Positions 9,286 to 17,341 of a DNA stretch of 64,000 bases are shown here, piece after piece. The stretch is taken from the NCBI RefSeq assembly GCF_002531935.1, contig NZ_NWSV01000017.1:1-64000 (forward strand). Reading direction: 5' to 3'. Position numbers and translations under genes: made by a program. Position 1 is the stretch's first letter. Each line of letters begins with the position of its first letter. The notes under the pieces were generated by a model that saw only the letters and a program-made list of their open reading frames with translations, searched no databases and was not told the origin of the DNA. The DNA comes from Rhizobium chutanense (GTDB taxonomy: Bacteria > Pseudomonadota > Alphaproteobacteria > Rhizobiales > Rhizobiaceae).

Positions 9286-9986
9286 GCTGCGCCTCCTTTC
9301 GGCGAGCCGAGGAGATCGACCAGTTCGGCGGCAAGGCCGCGCAAGGTTTCCACCTGTTCCGGGCCAATGGCGTCCCATTCCATCTGGGCAAGGACGGCCG
9401 CATGGGTGACGCGAAAGACCAGGATGCTGCCGAGAAGGTTGAAGGTGCGCAGGCGCACATGTTCCGAGGCGGGGTCCTCACGCAGGATGGCGCCGATCAG
9501 TCGCCGACCCATCTCGATCATCGGCCGCATGATGCCCTGATAGACCCGTGTGAAGGCCTCGGTCGGCTCCATCTGCTCGCGGATCAGGAAGCGCGCCCAG
9601 GATTCGGATTCCTTGCCGACGAAAAGCGTCACCATCGTCTGGAGAATTTCTGTGAGGAAGCGACGGGCCTCAGCTTCGGCGAGCCGTTCGCCGGCGGCGT
9701 CAAGGGTCAGCAGATGCGCGCCGATGCGCGCCCTCATGTCGCCGACATGCGTGTCGATGCGGGCCATCAGAAATTCGGCAGTGGCGATGTAGAGGCCTTC
9801 CTTGCTGCCGAAATAATAGGGGATGGCCTGCAGGTTGACGCCGGCGGCTTCGGTCAGCTGGCGCGTCGAGGCGCCGTCAAAGCCATAGCGCCCGAAGACG
9901 TCGAGAGCAGCGGTCAGCATCTTCTGGCGCGCGAGCTCGGCGCGGGCGGAAGCTGGTGGAGGTTCGGCATCATGTTTCTGGTTCAT
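9282..9986 (-). CDS. cecR: TetR-family regulator, CecR-like (DUF1956 C-terminal domain)
   Basis: 234 residues. The N-terminal TetR helix-turn-helix spans about residues 15-65 (AALDVFGRYGFDGASTRQLTEAAGVN ... YYFGSKEGLY). The C-terminal ligand domain resembles the CerR/DUF1956 family (RFLIREQMEPTEAFTRVYQGIM). It is the first gene of the operon. In E. coli CecR (YbiH) represses itself and the ybhGFSR genes, and the same is inferred here. A 12-bp perfect palindrome lies 32 bp upstream of its start codon. Confidence 0.87.
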   Translation of the reverse strand: MNQKHDAEPPPASARAELARQKMLTAALDVFGRYGFDGASTRQLTEAAGVNLQAIPYYFGSKEGLYIATAEFLMARIDTHVGDMRARIGAHLLTLDAAGERLAEAEARRFLTEILQTMVTLFVGKESESWARFLIREQMEPTEAFTRVYQGIMRPMIEMGRRLIGAILREDPASEHVRLRTFNLLGSILVFRVTHAAVLAQMEWDAIGPEQVETLRGLAAELVDLLGSPKGGAA

Positions 9987-10017
9987 GATGGTTTTATACC
10001 GCGCGTCATAAAATAAG

Positions 10018-10029
10018 TCAATCGATTGA
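10018..10029. promoter_or_regulatory. candidate TetR operator palindrome before cecR operon
   Basis: TCAATCGATTGA is a perfect 12-bp palindrome set in AT-rich DNA directly upstream of the regulator's start at 9986. Position and symmetry fit autoregulation by the TetR protein; binding is inferred only. Confidence 0.45.
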
Positions 10030-10072
10030 TATATTTTTGGAGGGATCCGTTCGAACCTGGAAAGGGTCTAGG

Positions 10073-10492
10073 TGTTTAGTCCCGGCATTTGATGGTGCAT
10101 TATTTTCCTTAGAATGGAGGGAGGCACTATGGGCCAGGTTCTACACGGGAGCGCCACGACGACAGAGGCAATCCGTCGAGCAATACAAAATAGTGAAGAG
10201 AGCCTGAGGGCGCTTTCGAAGCGCTATGGGATCAATCAAAAGACGGTGGCCAAATGGAGGAAGCGGACATCGTTGGCCGACCTGCCGACAGGACCGAAAG
10301 AACCGCACTCGACGATACTTTCAATGGAGGAGGAAGCTGTTGTCGTCGCCTTCCGCAGGCACACGTTGCTGCCTCTTGATGACTGCCTCTATGCCCTTCA
10401 ACCGACGATCCCGCATCTGACGCGTTCATCCCTGCACAGGTGTCTGCGGCGCCACGGCATTTCACGCCTGCCGGAAGTGGAAGGCGACAAAA
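10073..10492 (+). mobile_element. IS481-family insertion sequence remnant
   Basis: From about 10073 (TGTTTAGTCCCGGCATTTGATGG) the sequence resembles the left end of an IS481-type element, followed by the transposase start at ATG 10129. Similarity to transposase stops near codon 120 (EVEGDK), before the DDE catalytic core. The right end is therefore lost, and what follows is unrelated hairpin-rich sequence. The exact left end is an estimate. Confidence 0.6.
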
Positions 10493-10572
10493 GGCAAAGA
10501 GGCCCGCGACGAACGGGCCTCTCAGGGCTCTCAGGATGGGAAGAGAAACCAAGCCTCGGGGTTGGCTGCTAA
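10129..10572 (+). pseudogene. truncated IS481-family transposase
   Basis: The ATG at 10129 follows GGAGGGAGG. The first roughly 120 residues (MGQVLHGSATTTEAIRRAIQ at the start) are the N-terminal helix-turn-helix and linker of an IS481-like transposase, with the LPLDDCLYALQ and HLTRSSLHRCL motifs. Intact members run about 310-320 residues and carry the DDE core after this region. Here the frame continues into unrelated sequence (RGPRRTGLSGLSG) to a stop at 10572, so no catalytic residue is present. It cannot transpose by itself. Confidence 0.75.
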
Positions 10573-10610
10573 CAGTAGCGATGCACCATCGCTAATTTTC
10601 GCGACACTAA
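10485..10610 (-). ncRNA. possible minus-strand small RNA ending in intrinsic terminator
   Basis: Read on the minus strand, GAGGCCCG-ttcgtcg-CGGGCCTC (10498-10520) is followed by TTTGCCTTTT, the form of a Rho-independent terminator. No minus-strand gene ends there. Upstream on the same strand lie a second stem (AGCGATG/CATCGCT at 10577-10593) and a CU-rich stretch (TTTCTCTTCCC). This could be a short regulatory RNA next to the IS scar, or merely an orphan terminator. The 5' end is a guess and no good promoter was recognised. Confidence 0.3.
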
Positions 10611-10716
10611 TGTGTCCGGCGACCATATTGCGGCGCAAAAAGGCCCGATGTTTTTTCTATTTCCGCGGTCATTTTTCGACACAAAACGGCCTTGCTCTTT
10701 CCGTATCGCCGATGCG

Positions 10717-10869
10717 ATGCGTATCCAGATTTATATCATCGCGCTCCTGCTCAGCGCCATCATGTGGTCGATCTCGTTCGATGCGGCGCGGGAATCCTAT
10801 CATGCTGCGCAAAGTGCGGGATTGATGCCGAATTTGCACATCAACAAGAAGCTGGATCGCATTCTGTAG
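10717..10869 (+). CDS. hypothetical single-helix membrane protein, 50 aa
   Basis: From ATG 10717 the frame encodes 50 residues, starting MRIQIYIIALLLSAIMWSI, a clear transmembrane or uncleaved signal helix. A short polar tail follows, ending NKKLDRIL. Small proteins of this plan are common in Rhizobium. There is no strong ribosome site and no family was recognised, so it may not be expressed. Confidence 0.4.
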   Translation: MRIQIYIIALLLSAIMWSISFDAARESYHAAQSAGLMPNLHINKKLDRIL

Positions 10870-11132
10870 ACTGCAGTGCAGCACTCAGATTATCGGCACG
10901 TTTCGCCGGCGCTGCATTCGTGGCCCGCTTGGGCCAACCGATTTTCCCTGTGGATCCGAGCCTTTTGCGAGAAAATCAAATTTCGTAAAATTTGACCGAT
11001 CCGCTTAAAAGCCCTGAAAATACTGAGGTGTAGAGTGGTCTCATGAAAGCGACCGAAGCGTGGACAGACGCATCGATCGTTTGGAGCCGGGCCAAGCAAA
11101 AGCCCGCCGATCCGCAAAACGGGGACTTCGAC

Positions 11133-11444
11133 ATGCACAAGACGCTTGCCGCCATCGCCTTGACTCTGACCATCGCCGGCGCCGCCGGGCCGGCATTCGC
11201 CATCGGCCCCGCCAGCCTTGCCCGCGACCTGATGTACACTTCCGCCATCGGTCATTCGCCCGAGGTGCCGTTGACGACACGTGCCGGTTTCGTGCGCCCA
11301 GCCATGCCTTTCGTTCTGCGCAGCCCTGCGGAAACCGAGGGGCAGGGCTATCGGATTAAGACCTATCTCTCAGGCCGGGCCATCGTCGACTACGTGTTCT
11401 CGCAGGCGGTCAATGCGGTGCATGCGGTGACGTTTCTCCGCTGA
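11133..11444 (+). CDS. hypothetical exported protein, 103 aa
   Basis: Start ATG 11133 is preferred over 11043 because it has GGGGA upstream and gives an immediate Sec signal peptide (MHKTLAAIALTLTIAGAAGPAFA, cleavage likely after AFA). The mature part of about 80 residues has no recognised domain. It is Pro- and Arg-containing and ends VNAVHAVTFLR. It stands alone between the IS remnant and the convergent epimerase gene. Confidence 0.55.
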   Translation: MHKTLAAIALTLTIAGAAGPAFAIGPASLARDLMYTSAIGHSPEVPLTTRAGFVRPAMPFVLRSPAETEGQGYRIKTYLSGRAIVDYVFSQAVNAVHAVTFLR

Positions 11445-11481
11445 CGCTCCGGATCAACGGGCAATAATCCGGCTCGACGTT

Positions 11482-12498
11482 TCAGGCGCCGAGCTCGCCG
11501 CGCACGTCGAGATACCATTCGACGAAAGCCTTGACGCCGACATCCAAAGTCGTATCCGGCTTGTATCCCGTCAGTGCCACGAGCAGGTCGGGGGCGGCGA
11601 ATGTGCGCGGCACGTCACCCTTCTGCATCGCCAGCATCTTGCGGATGGCAGGACGGCCCAGCGCCTTCTCCACCGTTTCGACGAAATCCATCAGGCTGAC
11701 CGGCTGGCCGCCGCCAATGTTGACGACGCGAAAGGGCGCCTGGCGCGACAGCGTTTCAACCGCCGCGTTTTCGAGACGGTTGTCCTCGCTGGGGACAATT
11801 GCCGATAGCCTGACGATCGCTTCGATCAGATCGTCGATATAGGTGAAGTCACGGCTCATATTGCCTTCGCCGTAGATCTCGATCGGCTGGTCTTCAAGCA
11901 TGTTCTTGGTGAATTTGAACAGCGCCATGTCGGGCCGGCCCCATGGACCATAGACCGTGAAGAAACGAAAGGCCGTGGTCGGAATCTTGTGAAGATGGGC
12001 GTAGCTATGCGCCATCAGTTCCATCGATTTCTTCGTCGCCGCATAAATGGTCAGCGGTTCGTCGGCGCGATCAGTCTCATGAAAAGGAACGGTCGCATTG
12101 GCGCCGTAGATCGACGATGTCGAGGCCAGCATCAGGTGGCGGATTTCGGCGCGCCGGGCGATTTCCATGATGTTCCATGAGCCTTCGACGTTCGAACGAA
12201 GATAGGCCTCGGGATTTTCCAGGCTGTAGCGCACCCCGGCCTGAGCGGCGAGATGGATCAGGATGTCGGGCTTGGCCGCCAGAACAGCCGCTTCCAGCGC
12301 CGGCCGGTCCTCAAGCATCGATATGACAGGTGTGAAGGCTGGAAACTGGGAGAGTGCTGCATGGCGCATCTCCTTGAGCTTGACGTTGTAATAGGGAGTA
12401 AGGCCGTCGAAACCTGTGACGTCATGCCCTTCCTGCAGCAGGCGCCTGGCCAGATGAAAGCCGATAAAGCCGGCAGTGCCTGTAATGAAGTAGCGCAT
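11482..12498 (-). CDS. lpsL: UDP-glucuronate 4-epimerase (NAD-dependent SDR)
   Basis: 338 residues from ATG 12498 (MRYFITGTAGFIGFHLA); an upstream extension of 11 codons lacks a ribosome site. It is an extended short-chain dehydrogenase with NAD motif GTAGFIG (7-13), the catalytic STSSIYG serine segment and the YAATK active-site Tyr/Lys. The FFTVYGPWGRPDMALFKF segment is characteristic of the UDP-glucuronate epimerase group that makes UDP-galacturonate, such as rhizobial LpsL. The product would feed lipopolysaccharide or exopolysaccharide galacturonic acid. UDP-glucuronate would come from the Ugd encoded at 21.6 kb. Confidence 0.8.
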   Translation of the reverse strand: MRYFITGTAGFIGFHLARRLLQEGHDVTGFDGLTPYYNVKLKEMRHAALSQFPAFTPVISMLEDRPALEAAVLAAKPDILIHLAAQAGVRYSLENPEAYLRSNVEGSWNIMEIARRAEIRHLMLASTSSIYGANATVPFHETDRADEPLTIYAATKKSMELMAHSYAHLHKIPTTAFRFFTVYGPWGRPDMALFKFTKNMLEDQPIEIYGEGNMSRDFTYIDDLIEAIVRLSAIVPSEDNRLENAAVETLSRQAPFRVVNIGGGQPVSLMDFVETVEKALGRPAIRKMLAMQKGDVPRTFAAPDLLVALTGYKPDTTLDVGVKAFVEWYLDVRGELGA

Positions 12499-12780
12499 TC
12501 CCACCTTTTCTCGACTCCTTGCCGACGGCAAAGAGCCGACTCCGTATTAATTGGCCCCCACTTACAAGATAAGAAGAGGCCGAGTCGATAGGTCTTTGAA
12601 AGAGAGGTGGCGTCCGTCGTTGCAGTGGTCTTCGGCCTATCCGCCCGCTGGCCTGCGGGTGACGGAGAGGCTGTCGGTACCGCCTGAAGCCCAGCCGCGG
12701 CCATCGGCTGTTATGCTGCATTGCGGCATGGCTGCCTGCATGTTATGGCCGGCAGATCGTCTGCAAGCAGGTCAGGATCG

Positions 12781-13737
12781 ATGAGAGAGATAATTTATTG
12801 GATTCTCTGTGCGTTTCTGACCGTTGCCATCGCGATCGTATCTTTGCGTTATGTCACGAACTTTTGGCTGCTGTCCTTCCTCTACAGCTTCCAGGTTCAT
12901 TTCGGCGTCCTCTTTGTTGCCGCCAGCCTGATCATTCTGGCTGTCGGGAGACAGATTTACGGCTTCGTCCTCCTGTTTGTCTCGGTTCTTCTCGTCGCTC
13001 ACGGCGTCATCATGCTGCGCGAGTTTTCAGAGGACGGCAAAAGCGCGGACAGGTCGCCGCTTTTCCGTCTCATGTCTTTCAACATCGCGATCGACAACTG
13101 GAAAAACTCGACTGCAATCACCGACATGGTGGTCGCTTCGAATGCCGATGTCGTCAATCTGCTCGAAGCCAAGCCGCTGACGTTCCATCTGCAGCAGCTG
13201 TTCAAGGCCTATCCCTACCATATCGGCTGCGACAACGGGAAGGATAGCTGCGATACGCTGCTGCTGTCCAAACGCCCGTTCGTCAGCCGGCAGGTCGCAA
13301 GCATGGGCAGCCTGCGAAAAGACAGGATGGTCATATCGAGCGTCGAGTTCGGCGGCGAAACCATCAATCTGGTCTCGGCGCACCTGACCAAACCCTATTT
13401 CGATGATTTCCAGATGGCTGAATTGGAAGACCTCGCCAAAACGCTTGGTTCGATCAACGGCCCTCTGGTGCTGGCGGGTGATTTCAACTCGTCGGTGATC
13501 GCCCCGAGCATCCAGAGTTTCCTGCGCGAACAGAAGCTGAAAACGATCGTGCCGGAACCGGCAACATGGCCGGCCGGCGCGGGCGTGCTCGGGATCGCCA
13601 TCGATCACATATTTGCGCGCGCCCCGCTTCGTCTGACATCGCTGAAACGTCTCGACGACAATTTCGGCTCGAACCATGCAGGCCTGATCGCCGAATTCGT
13701 TCTCGACAGGAACGGTCAAACTTTACCGGCGAGATGA
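12781..13737 (+). CDS. endonuclease/exonuclease/phosphatase-family membrane protein
   Basis: 318 residues from ATG 12781. Two or three N-terminal hydrophobic helices (residues about 5-85) are followed by an EEP domain: FNIAIDNWKN, LLEAKP with the metal-binding Glu, LVSAHLTKP, and LVLAGDFNSS with the catalytic GDFN. The C-terminal IDHIFAR and SNHAGLIAEF carry the conserved Asp-His and Ser-Asn-His motifs. All key EEP residues are present, so it is likely an active periplasm-facing phosphodiesterase or phosphatase. Substrate unknown. It is divergent from the epimerase gene. Confidence 0.8.
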   Translation: MREIIYWILCAFLTVAIAIVSLRYVTNFWLLSFLYSFQVHFGVLFVAASLIILAVGRQIYGFVLLFVSVLLVAHGVIMLREFSEDGKSADRSPLFRLMSFNIAIDNWKNSTAITDMVVASNADVVNLLEAKPLTFHLQQLFKAYPYHIGCDNGKDSCDTLLLSKRPFVSRQVASMGSLRKDRMVISSVEFGGETINLVSAHLTKPYFDDFQMAELEDLAKTLGSINGPLVLAGDFNSSVIAPSIQSFLREQKLKTIVPEPATWPAGAGVLGIAIDHIFARAPLRLTSLKRLDDNFGSNHAGLIAEFVLDRNGQTLPAR

Positions 13738-13738
13738 G

Positions 13739-13763
13739 CCCAGGCAAAGATAGTTTGCCTGGG
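13739..13763. terminator. hairpin between convergent genes
   Basis: CCCAGGCAAA-gatag-TTTGCCTGGG is a perfect 10-bp stem starting one base after the stop of the EEP gene. The convergent gene ends at 13781. There is no clear T tract, so it may act as a weak bidirectional terminator or an mRNA 3'-end stabiliser. Confidence 0.6.
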
Positions 13764-13780
13764 ACTTGCCTGGAGCAAAG

Positions 13781-14086
13781 TCAGAATTGCGTTCTGCCGC
13801 CTTTTTTGTCGATCATCTGAAATTTCTCGCCGTCGGTCTTCACGCTGACGCAGTCGGTCGACTTGTTGGGGAACCGGACGCACACCTGGCCATTGGTTAT
13901 TTTATAGCCGTTGGCGTTGCCCTTGCGATATTCGTAACCGTTGCTGCTTTCTTTCAGTTCCGAGGTGCCCGGCAGGTGCTCGCGAATTTCAGCCTCGCTT
14001 GCTGTTCGCATCTTTGCGTTTTCGGCAAACGCCATTCCCGGCCCCATGATTGCGAGAAGTCCGGCGAGGGCAGGCAAGATGCGCAT
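13781..14086 (-). CDS. hypothetical exported protein, 101 aa
   Basis: Start at ATG 14086 gives MRILPALAGLLAIMGPGMAFA, a Sec signal peptide with likely cleavage after AFA; in-frame ATGs at 14107 and 14125 would add a short polar leader. The mature domain of about 80 residues contains EIREHLPGTSELKESSNGYEY and two Cys-adjacent strands (GQVCVRFPNKSTDCVSV) that could form one disulfide. It resembles the small periplasmic EF-hand-less DUF995-type proteins of rhizobia, but this was not confirmed. Confidence 0.6.
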   Translation of the reverse strand: MRILPALAGLLAIMGPGMAFAENAKMRTASEAEIREHLPGTSELKESSNGYEYRKGNANGYKITNGQVCVRFPNKSTDCVSVKTDGEKFQMIDKKGGRTQF

Positions 14087-14221
14087 CAGGGGAATATCTC
14101 CGGTCATGTCGTTCGGTGCGTCCATTCTACGAGAATTCCCATGGCGACTTCAACAGCGATGGTGATTGCGCCGAAAAGGGCGGTCTATTGTTTGGACAAG
14201 AGCCGCGCTCCGGCCGCGGCG

Positions 14222-15649
14222 TCAGGTTCTTCCGAACTCATCGACGATGCGGATGATGTCGTCTTCGCCGAGATAGGAGCCCGTCTGCACCTCGATCAAC
14301 TCGAGGAGAATCTTGCCGGGATTGGCGAGACGATGGACTTCGCCGAGCGGAATATAGACGCTTTCGTTCTCGCGCAGCATCCGCACGCTGTCGCCGACCG
14401 TCACCTCGGCCGTTCCCTTGACGACGACCCAGTGTTCGGAGCGATGATGATGCTTCTGCAGCGACAGCTTCTTGCCCGGCGTGACGAAGATGCGCTTCAC
14501 CTGAAAACGATCGCCGTTGAAGATCGAGGTGTAACCGCCCCAGGGGCGGTAGGATGTCGGGTGGGTTTCGGTGAATTTCGCCGTGCCGGAGGACGAGGCC
14601 AGCATCTTGACCAATTGCCCGACATTCTGGCTGTCCTTGAGCGGCCCGACATAGACGGCGTCCTCGCTGGCGATGACGGCGACGTCCTCCATGCCCTGGA
14701 CCGCAAGATGCACGCCATGGGTCATGACGAGCGAGTTGCGCGTATTGACGACAGTGGTGTTTGCGGCGGCGACATTGCCGTTGCCGTCGCGGGCGCCTGA
14801 TTTCCAAACGGCATCCCAGCTTCCCATGTCGGACCATTTGAACGGCGATGGGACGACGGCGGCCTTCGAGGTCTTTTCCATGATCGCATAGTCGATCGAA
14901 ATATCGGGGCTCTTGGCGAAATGGTCGGCGTCGAGGCGGGTAAAGTCGAGGTCGCGGCTGGCCTTGGACACGGCCTTGCTTGCCGCTTTCAACACATCGG
15001 GCGCATGTTCCTGCAATTCGGCGATGAGTTCCGTCACCGGGAACATGAAGATGCCAGAGTTCCAGTAGAAGCCGCCATCGGCGAGCATCCGCTCGGCCTT
15101 TTCCAATGCCGGCTTCTCCACGAAGCGAACGACCTTGTGGGCGCCGTTTTTGAGCGCATCGCCGATCTCGATATAGCCGTAACCGGTCGCCGGCTCGGTC
15201 GGGCTGATGCCGAAGGTGACGAGCTTGCCGTCGGCTGCGGCGTCGCGGGCAATGCGGATGCAATCGAAATAGCTCTCGTCGGCGAGGATTTCGTGATCCG
15301 AGGCGAGCATCTGAATGATGGTGTTCTTGCCGAAAAGATCGACGGCAAGTGTTGCGGCGGCAGCTACCGCTGCGGCGGTGTTGCGGGCGACCGGTTCAAG
15401 CAGCACGGCGGCGAGTGGAACGGCCAGCGCGCGGGCCTGCTCGGCGACCAGGAAGCGGAATTCCTCATTGGTGACGACGATCGGGGCTTCGTAGATCTCC
15501 GGATTGGAAACGCGTTCGAGGGTCGCCTGAAACAGCGTCTTGTCGCCGACGAACTGGATGAACTGTTTCGGTGCGGTGGCACGGGAAAGCGGCCAGAGCC
15601 GCGTACCTTTGCCGCCGGCCATGATCACGGGAACGATTTTCTGTGTCAT
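14222..15649 (-). CDS. noeJ: internal start: mannose-1-phosphate guanylyltransferase / mannose-6-phosphate isomerase
   Basis: Alternative product from the internal ATG 15649, giving a 475-residue standard-length bifunctional ManC/AlgA-type enzyme. An AAGGA ribosome site lies eight bases upstream, as expected for an independent gene. N-terminal nucleotidyltransferase (AGGKGTRLWPLSR at residues 10-22) makes GDP-mannose from mannose-1-P and GTP. The C-terminal cupin carries the isomerase motif and zinc ligands QKHHHR. This entry shares its frame with the fused phosphomannomutase and is listed because most rhizobia encode the two separately. Confidence 0.6.
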   Translation of the reverse strand: MTQKIVPVIMAGGKGTRLWPLSRATAPKQFIQFVGDKTLFQATLERVSNPEIYEAPIVVTNEEFRFLVAEQARALAVPLAAVLLEPVARNTAAAVAAAATLAVDLFGKNTIIQMLASDHEILADESYFDCIRIARDAAADGKLVTFGISPTEPATGYGYIEIGDALKNGAHKVVRFVEKPALEKAERMLADGGFYWNSGIFMFPVTELIAELQEHAPDVLKAASKAVSKASRDLDFTRLDADHFAKSPDISIDYAIMEKTSKAAVVPSPFKWSDMGSWDAVWKSGARDGNGNVAAANTTVVNTRNSLVMTHGVHLAVQGMEDVAVIASEDAVYVGPLKDSQNVGQLVKMLASSSGTAKFTETHPTSYRPWGGYTSIFNGDRFQVKRIFVTPGKKLSLQKHHHRSEHWVVVKGTAEVTVGDSVRMLRENESVYIPLGEVHRLANPGKILLELIEVQTGSYLGEDDIIRIVDEFGRT

Positions 15650-17110
15650 AGGCGGGTTCCTTGAAAAAAGCTTGTTCGTGACATGTTGGCGGGCGTCTGC
15701 CCAGTCCGTTATTTCCCTGAGTCCGGTCTTCAGCAGATCCAGGGCTGCGGTTTCGCTTCCGGCTTCCACGTAGCAGCGCATCTCAGGCGCATTGCCGGAG
15801 GGCCTGAAATGAATGATCCTGTCGTCCTTCAGCGTCACGCGCAGTCCATCGATGTCGGATTTCGTCGCCGGCTCCCCGACCGGCTGCAGGAAGGCGACAA
15901 GATTTTCATCGGAGGCGCGAAGATATTCCATCAGCGCCGCGCTCGTCTCCACCGGAAAATTCTCCAGTCGATCGGCGGCAGCAAAGGGCAGGCGATAGGA
16001 GGCGGCAACGGCAGAAAGCGGCTGCCTGCGACTGGCGGCGAGCGACAGGATCGCGAGTATCGGAATAAAACAATCGCGCGTCGGCAAGGCGCGCACGGCT
16101 CTACCGTTGATATTGAAAGGGGTTGCTGTCAGCATCCCGCCATTGGCCTCAAAGCCCATGACATGATCCGCGCCGGCGGCCACGGCCTCTTCCATGCCCG
16201 CAATGACGAAGGGCGAGCCGACGCGAGTGCGCTTGACGGCGAATGAGCCCGCAGCGTCGATGCCGGAATTGGAGGTCACCGGGGTCACCACCGTGCCGGC
16301 GCCGAGAAAATTGGCTGAGACAAGGCCGAGAAGGTCCCCGCGCAGCGGCGTGCCGGTTTCGTCCGCGACCAGCGGGCGGTCGCCGTCGCCGTCGGTCGAA
16401 ACGATCGCATCGAACTTGTGATCGGACGTCCAGCGCTTCATCAGCGCGATCGTCTCCTCGGAAACGGCCTCGGTATCGACGGGAATGAAACTCTCCGAAC
16501 GTCCGAGAGCGGTGATCTCGGCGCCGTAATGGGCGAGAACGTCGACCAGCAGGTCGCGGGCGACGGTGCTGTGCTGGTAGACGCCGATTTTCAGGCCGGA
16601 GAGCGCGCCTTGCGGAAGCAGGGCGGTATTGCGTTCGAAAAAGAGTTGGCGGCAGATCGCCTCATGATTTTCGGTCTCGGCCGGCGCCTCTGCAACGGCC
16701 TCGCCTGTTCGGTCGATCTCGGCCGCCCATGCCGTGATTGCCGCCTCGTCCGATTTGTCGATTTCGCCATCCGGGCGATAGAATTTGATGCCGTTGCGGT
16801 CCGCAGGAATATGCGAGCCCGTAACCATCAGGCACGCGGCGTTGATTTCGAGGCCGTAAAGGGCAAGCGCCGGTGTCGGCACATTGCCGCAGTCGATGAC
16901 CCGGAAGCCGAGAGCGGCGAGCGCGCCGGCACAATTTCCGGAGATATCCGGGCTCGAATCGCGAAAATCGCGGCCGATCAGAACGGTATCTCCGACCTCG
17001 GCCTTGCCGGTCTGCAGCAGATATTTGCCGAACGCCGTTGCATAAAGCGCAGAGGCGCGTCCCTTGAGATCCACTGAAAGTCCGCGAAGGCCGCTCGTGC
17101 CGAATTTCAT
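14222..17110 (-). CDS. fused phosphomannomutase / mannose-1-phosphate guanylyltransferase
   Basis: One uninterrupted 962-codon frame joins two normally separate enzymes. Residues 1-487 are a phosphomannomutase (NoeK/ManB type): FGTSGLRG at the start, VTGSHIPADRNG with the phosphoserine loop, STDGDGDRP metal site. Residues 488-962 are a ManC-type enzyme (NoeJ): VIMAGGKGTRLWPLSR pyrophosphorylase motif, then FVEKP and the C-terminal cupin isomerase domain (KKLSLQKHHHRSEHW). Together they convert mannose-6-P to GDP-mannose. The linker retains a normal ManC start (ATG 15649 with AAGGA), so separate translation of the second half is possible. In the linker lies a T6 run: one T fewer would place a TGA overlapping that ATG. 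The join may therefore be a real fusion, a slippage site or an assembly error. Confidence 0.85.
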   Translation of the reverse strand: MKFGTSGLRGLSVDLKGRASALYATAFGKYLLQTGKAEVGDTVLIGRDFRDSSPDISGNCAGALAALGFRVIDCGNVPTPALALYGLEINAACLMVTGSHIPADRNGIKFYRPDGEIDKSDEAAITAWAAEIDRTGEAVAEAPAETENHEAICRQLFFERNTALLPQGALSGLKIGVYQHSTVARDLLVDVLAHYGAEITALGRSESFIPVDTEAVSEETIALMKRWTSDHKFDAIVSTDGDGDRPLVADETGTPLRGDLLGLVSANFLGAGTVVTPVTSNSGIDAAGSFAVKRTRVGSPFVIAGMEEAVAAGADHVMGFEANGGMLTATPFNINGRAVRALPTRDCFIPILAILSLAASRRQPLSAVAASYRLPFAAADRLENFPVETSAALMEYLRASDENLVAFLQPVGEPATKSDIDGLRVTLKDDRIIHFRPSGNAPEMRCYVEAGSETAALDLLKTGLREITDWADARQHVTNKLFSRNPPMTQKIVPVIMAGGKGTRLWPLSRATAPKQFIQFVGDKTLFQATLERVSNPEIYEAPIVVTNEEFRFLVAEQARALAVPLAAVLLEPVARNTAAAVAAAATLAVDLFGKNTIIQMLASDHEILADESYFDCIRIARDAAADGKLVTFGISPTEPATGYGYIEIGDALKNGAHKVVRFVEKPALEKAERMLADGGFYWNSGIFMFPVTELIAELQEHAPDVLKAASKAVSKASRDLDFTRLDADHFAKSPDISIDYAIMEKTSKAAVVPSPFKWSDMGSWDAVWKSGARDGNGNVAAANTTVVNTRNSLVMTHGVHLAVQGMEDVAVIASEDAVYVGPLKDSQNVGQLVKMLASSSGTAKFTETHPTSYRPWGGYTSIFNGDRFQVKRIFVTPGKKLSLQKHHHRSEHWVVVKGTAEVTVGDSVRMLRENESVYIPLGEVHRLANPGKILLELIEVQTGSYLGEDDIIRIVDEFGRT

Positions 17111-17341
17111 TTGAAGAGATGCCTCCGGTTTACGATCAAGGTTCTACTCAGGCCGCCCGCCGGCGTAAATACCGAAGCCGTCATATAGTTAAACACGAAC
17201 AACGATGCCTCGGACAGCCTCTCGCAGTCTTCTGCCGCCGATTCTTAAGGCGTAGACCCATTGCCGACGGGCATTGCAGCCTAGATCGATTTTGTTAGAA
17301 CCGTGTGTCCGTTATTTCGTCATATGCGAAGGGTTTGCTGG

